NCBI GenBank assembly: GCA_017439665.1 | Contig: JAFSIS010000069.1 | Span: 1-33,413, forward strand | From: Lachnospiraceae bacterium | GTDB taxonomy: Bacteria; Bacillota; Clostridia; Lachnospirales; Lachnospiraceae | DNA: 33,413 nucleotides | Direction: 5' to 3' | Shown here: piece after piece, positions 33,352 through 33,413 of the stretch | Numbering within the stretch: position 1 is the stretch's first letter | Layout of the letters: the number at the start of each line of letters is the position of its first letter | Notes under the pieces: model-generated | What the model saw: the letters and a program-made list of their open reading frames with translations, nothing else | Told to the model about the DNA's origin: nothing | Databases searched by the model: none | Program-made: the position numbers and the translations under genes

Positions 33352-33403
33352 GCAGGACAAAAAGCCTCAGCGTAGCCCGCTACGCCTACGTTTTTTGTCC
33401 TGC
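33352..33403. repeat. large inverted repeat (bidirectional terminator or mobile-element hairpin)
   Basis: GCAGGACAAAAA (33352-33363) pairs with TTTTTTGTCCTGC (33391-33403), and an inner stem GCGTAG (33370-33375) pairs with CTACGC (33380-33385). The 33265-33351 stretch before it holds nothing recognisable. The T-run within the right arm and the A-run in the left could serve as terminator tails on both strands. It sits at the window edge, so neighbours are unseen. Confidence 0.6.
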
Positions 33404-33413
33404 ACTCTCAGAA

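Overview
The window looks like chromosome of a low-to-mid GC Clostridia member, most likely Lachnospiraceae. The reasons are strong AGGAGG ribosome sites, a tandem acyl-CoA dehydratase activase with a DUF2229-type tail, a YclNOPQ/CeuBCDA-type iron-siderophore importer, a 1,151-residue pyruvate carboxylase, and a TIGR04038-like radical SAM gene beside an ECF S component. Genus was not determined. All family names come from reading translations and recalling motifs; no database search was run.

Layout. 0.2-4.5 kb: a small cupin and a very large activase-type ATPase carrying an in-frame TAG. 4.6-6.5 kb: two alpha/beta hydrolases on the minus strand, ending against the activase at a shared bidirectional terminator. 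6.5-7.8 kb: gene remnants (an unknown C-terminal fragment and an internally deleted XRE regulator with a near-consensus promoter), then an intact antitoxin/PIN-toxin pair. 7.9-13.6 kb: an iron-uptake locus made of an AraC regulator, six ~20-bp phased repeats ending on a sigma-A promoter, two FecCD permeases, an ATPase and a lipoprotein binding protein. 13.6-15.5 kb: a decaying second iron or tetrapyrrole locus. Five 64-bp tandem repeats sit where the front of a permease gene should be; only its frameshifted tail is left. An intact ATPase follows, then a precorrin-2 dehydrogenase broken by a stop codon and a frameshift. 15.5-18.1 kb: a Crp/Fnr regulator behind two palindromes, a truncated IS1182-type element, and the C-terminal part of a TDT/TehA transporter whose front is missing. 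18.3-20.0 kb: a chemoreceptor and a tRNA-Pro. 20.2-24.3 kb: pyruvate carboxylase and a YehR-like lipoprotein. 24.4-27.6 kb: a radical SAM enzyme, then pyridoxal kinase, an ECF S component and a second radical SAM enzyme. 27.8-32.7 kb: an XRE regulator divergent from a two-gene surface-glycan operon, with three near-identical palindromic operators in the shared promoter region. 33.1 kb: four 42-bp in-frame repeats. The window ends in a large perfect-armed hairpin.

How the parts fit. The AraC regulator probably senses iron or siderophore status and activates the transporter through the phased repeats. The pyridoxal kinase and S component suggest vitamin B6 salvage. The XRE regulator probably controls itself and the glycan operon. 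That operon encodes a GlfT2-like galactofuranosyltransferase-type enzyme and a three-part protein: an iron-sulfur/FrhB-like oxidoreductase, a polysaccharide pyruvyltransferase and a C-terminal ILEI/FAM3-like domain that appears circularly permuted. The broken genes cluster between 13.9 and 17.7 kb, with one more at 0.76 kb, suggesting recent local decay.
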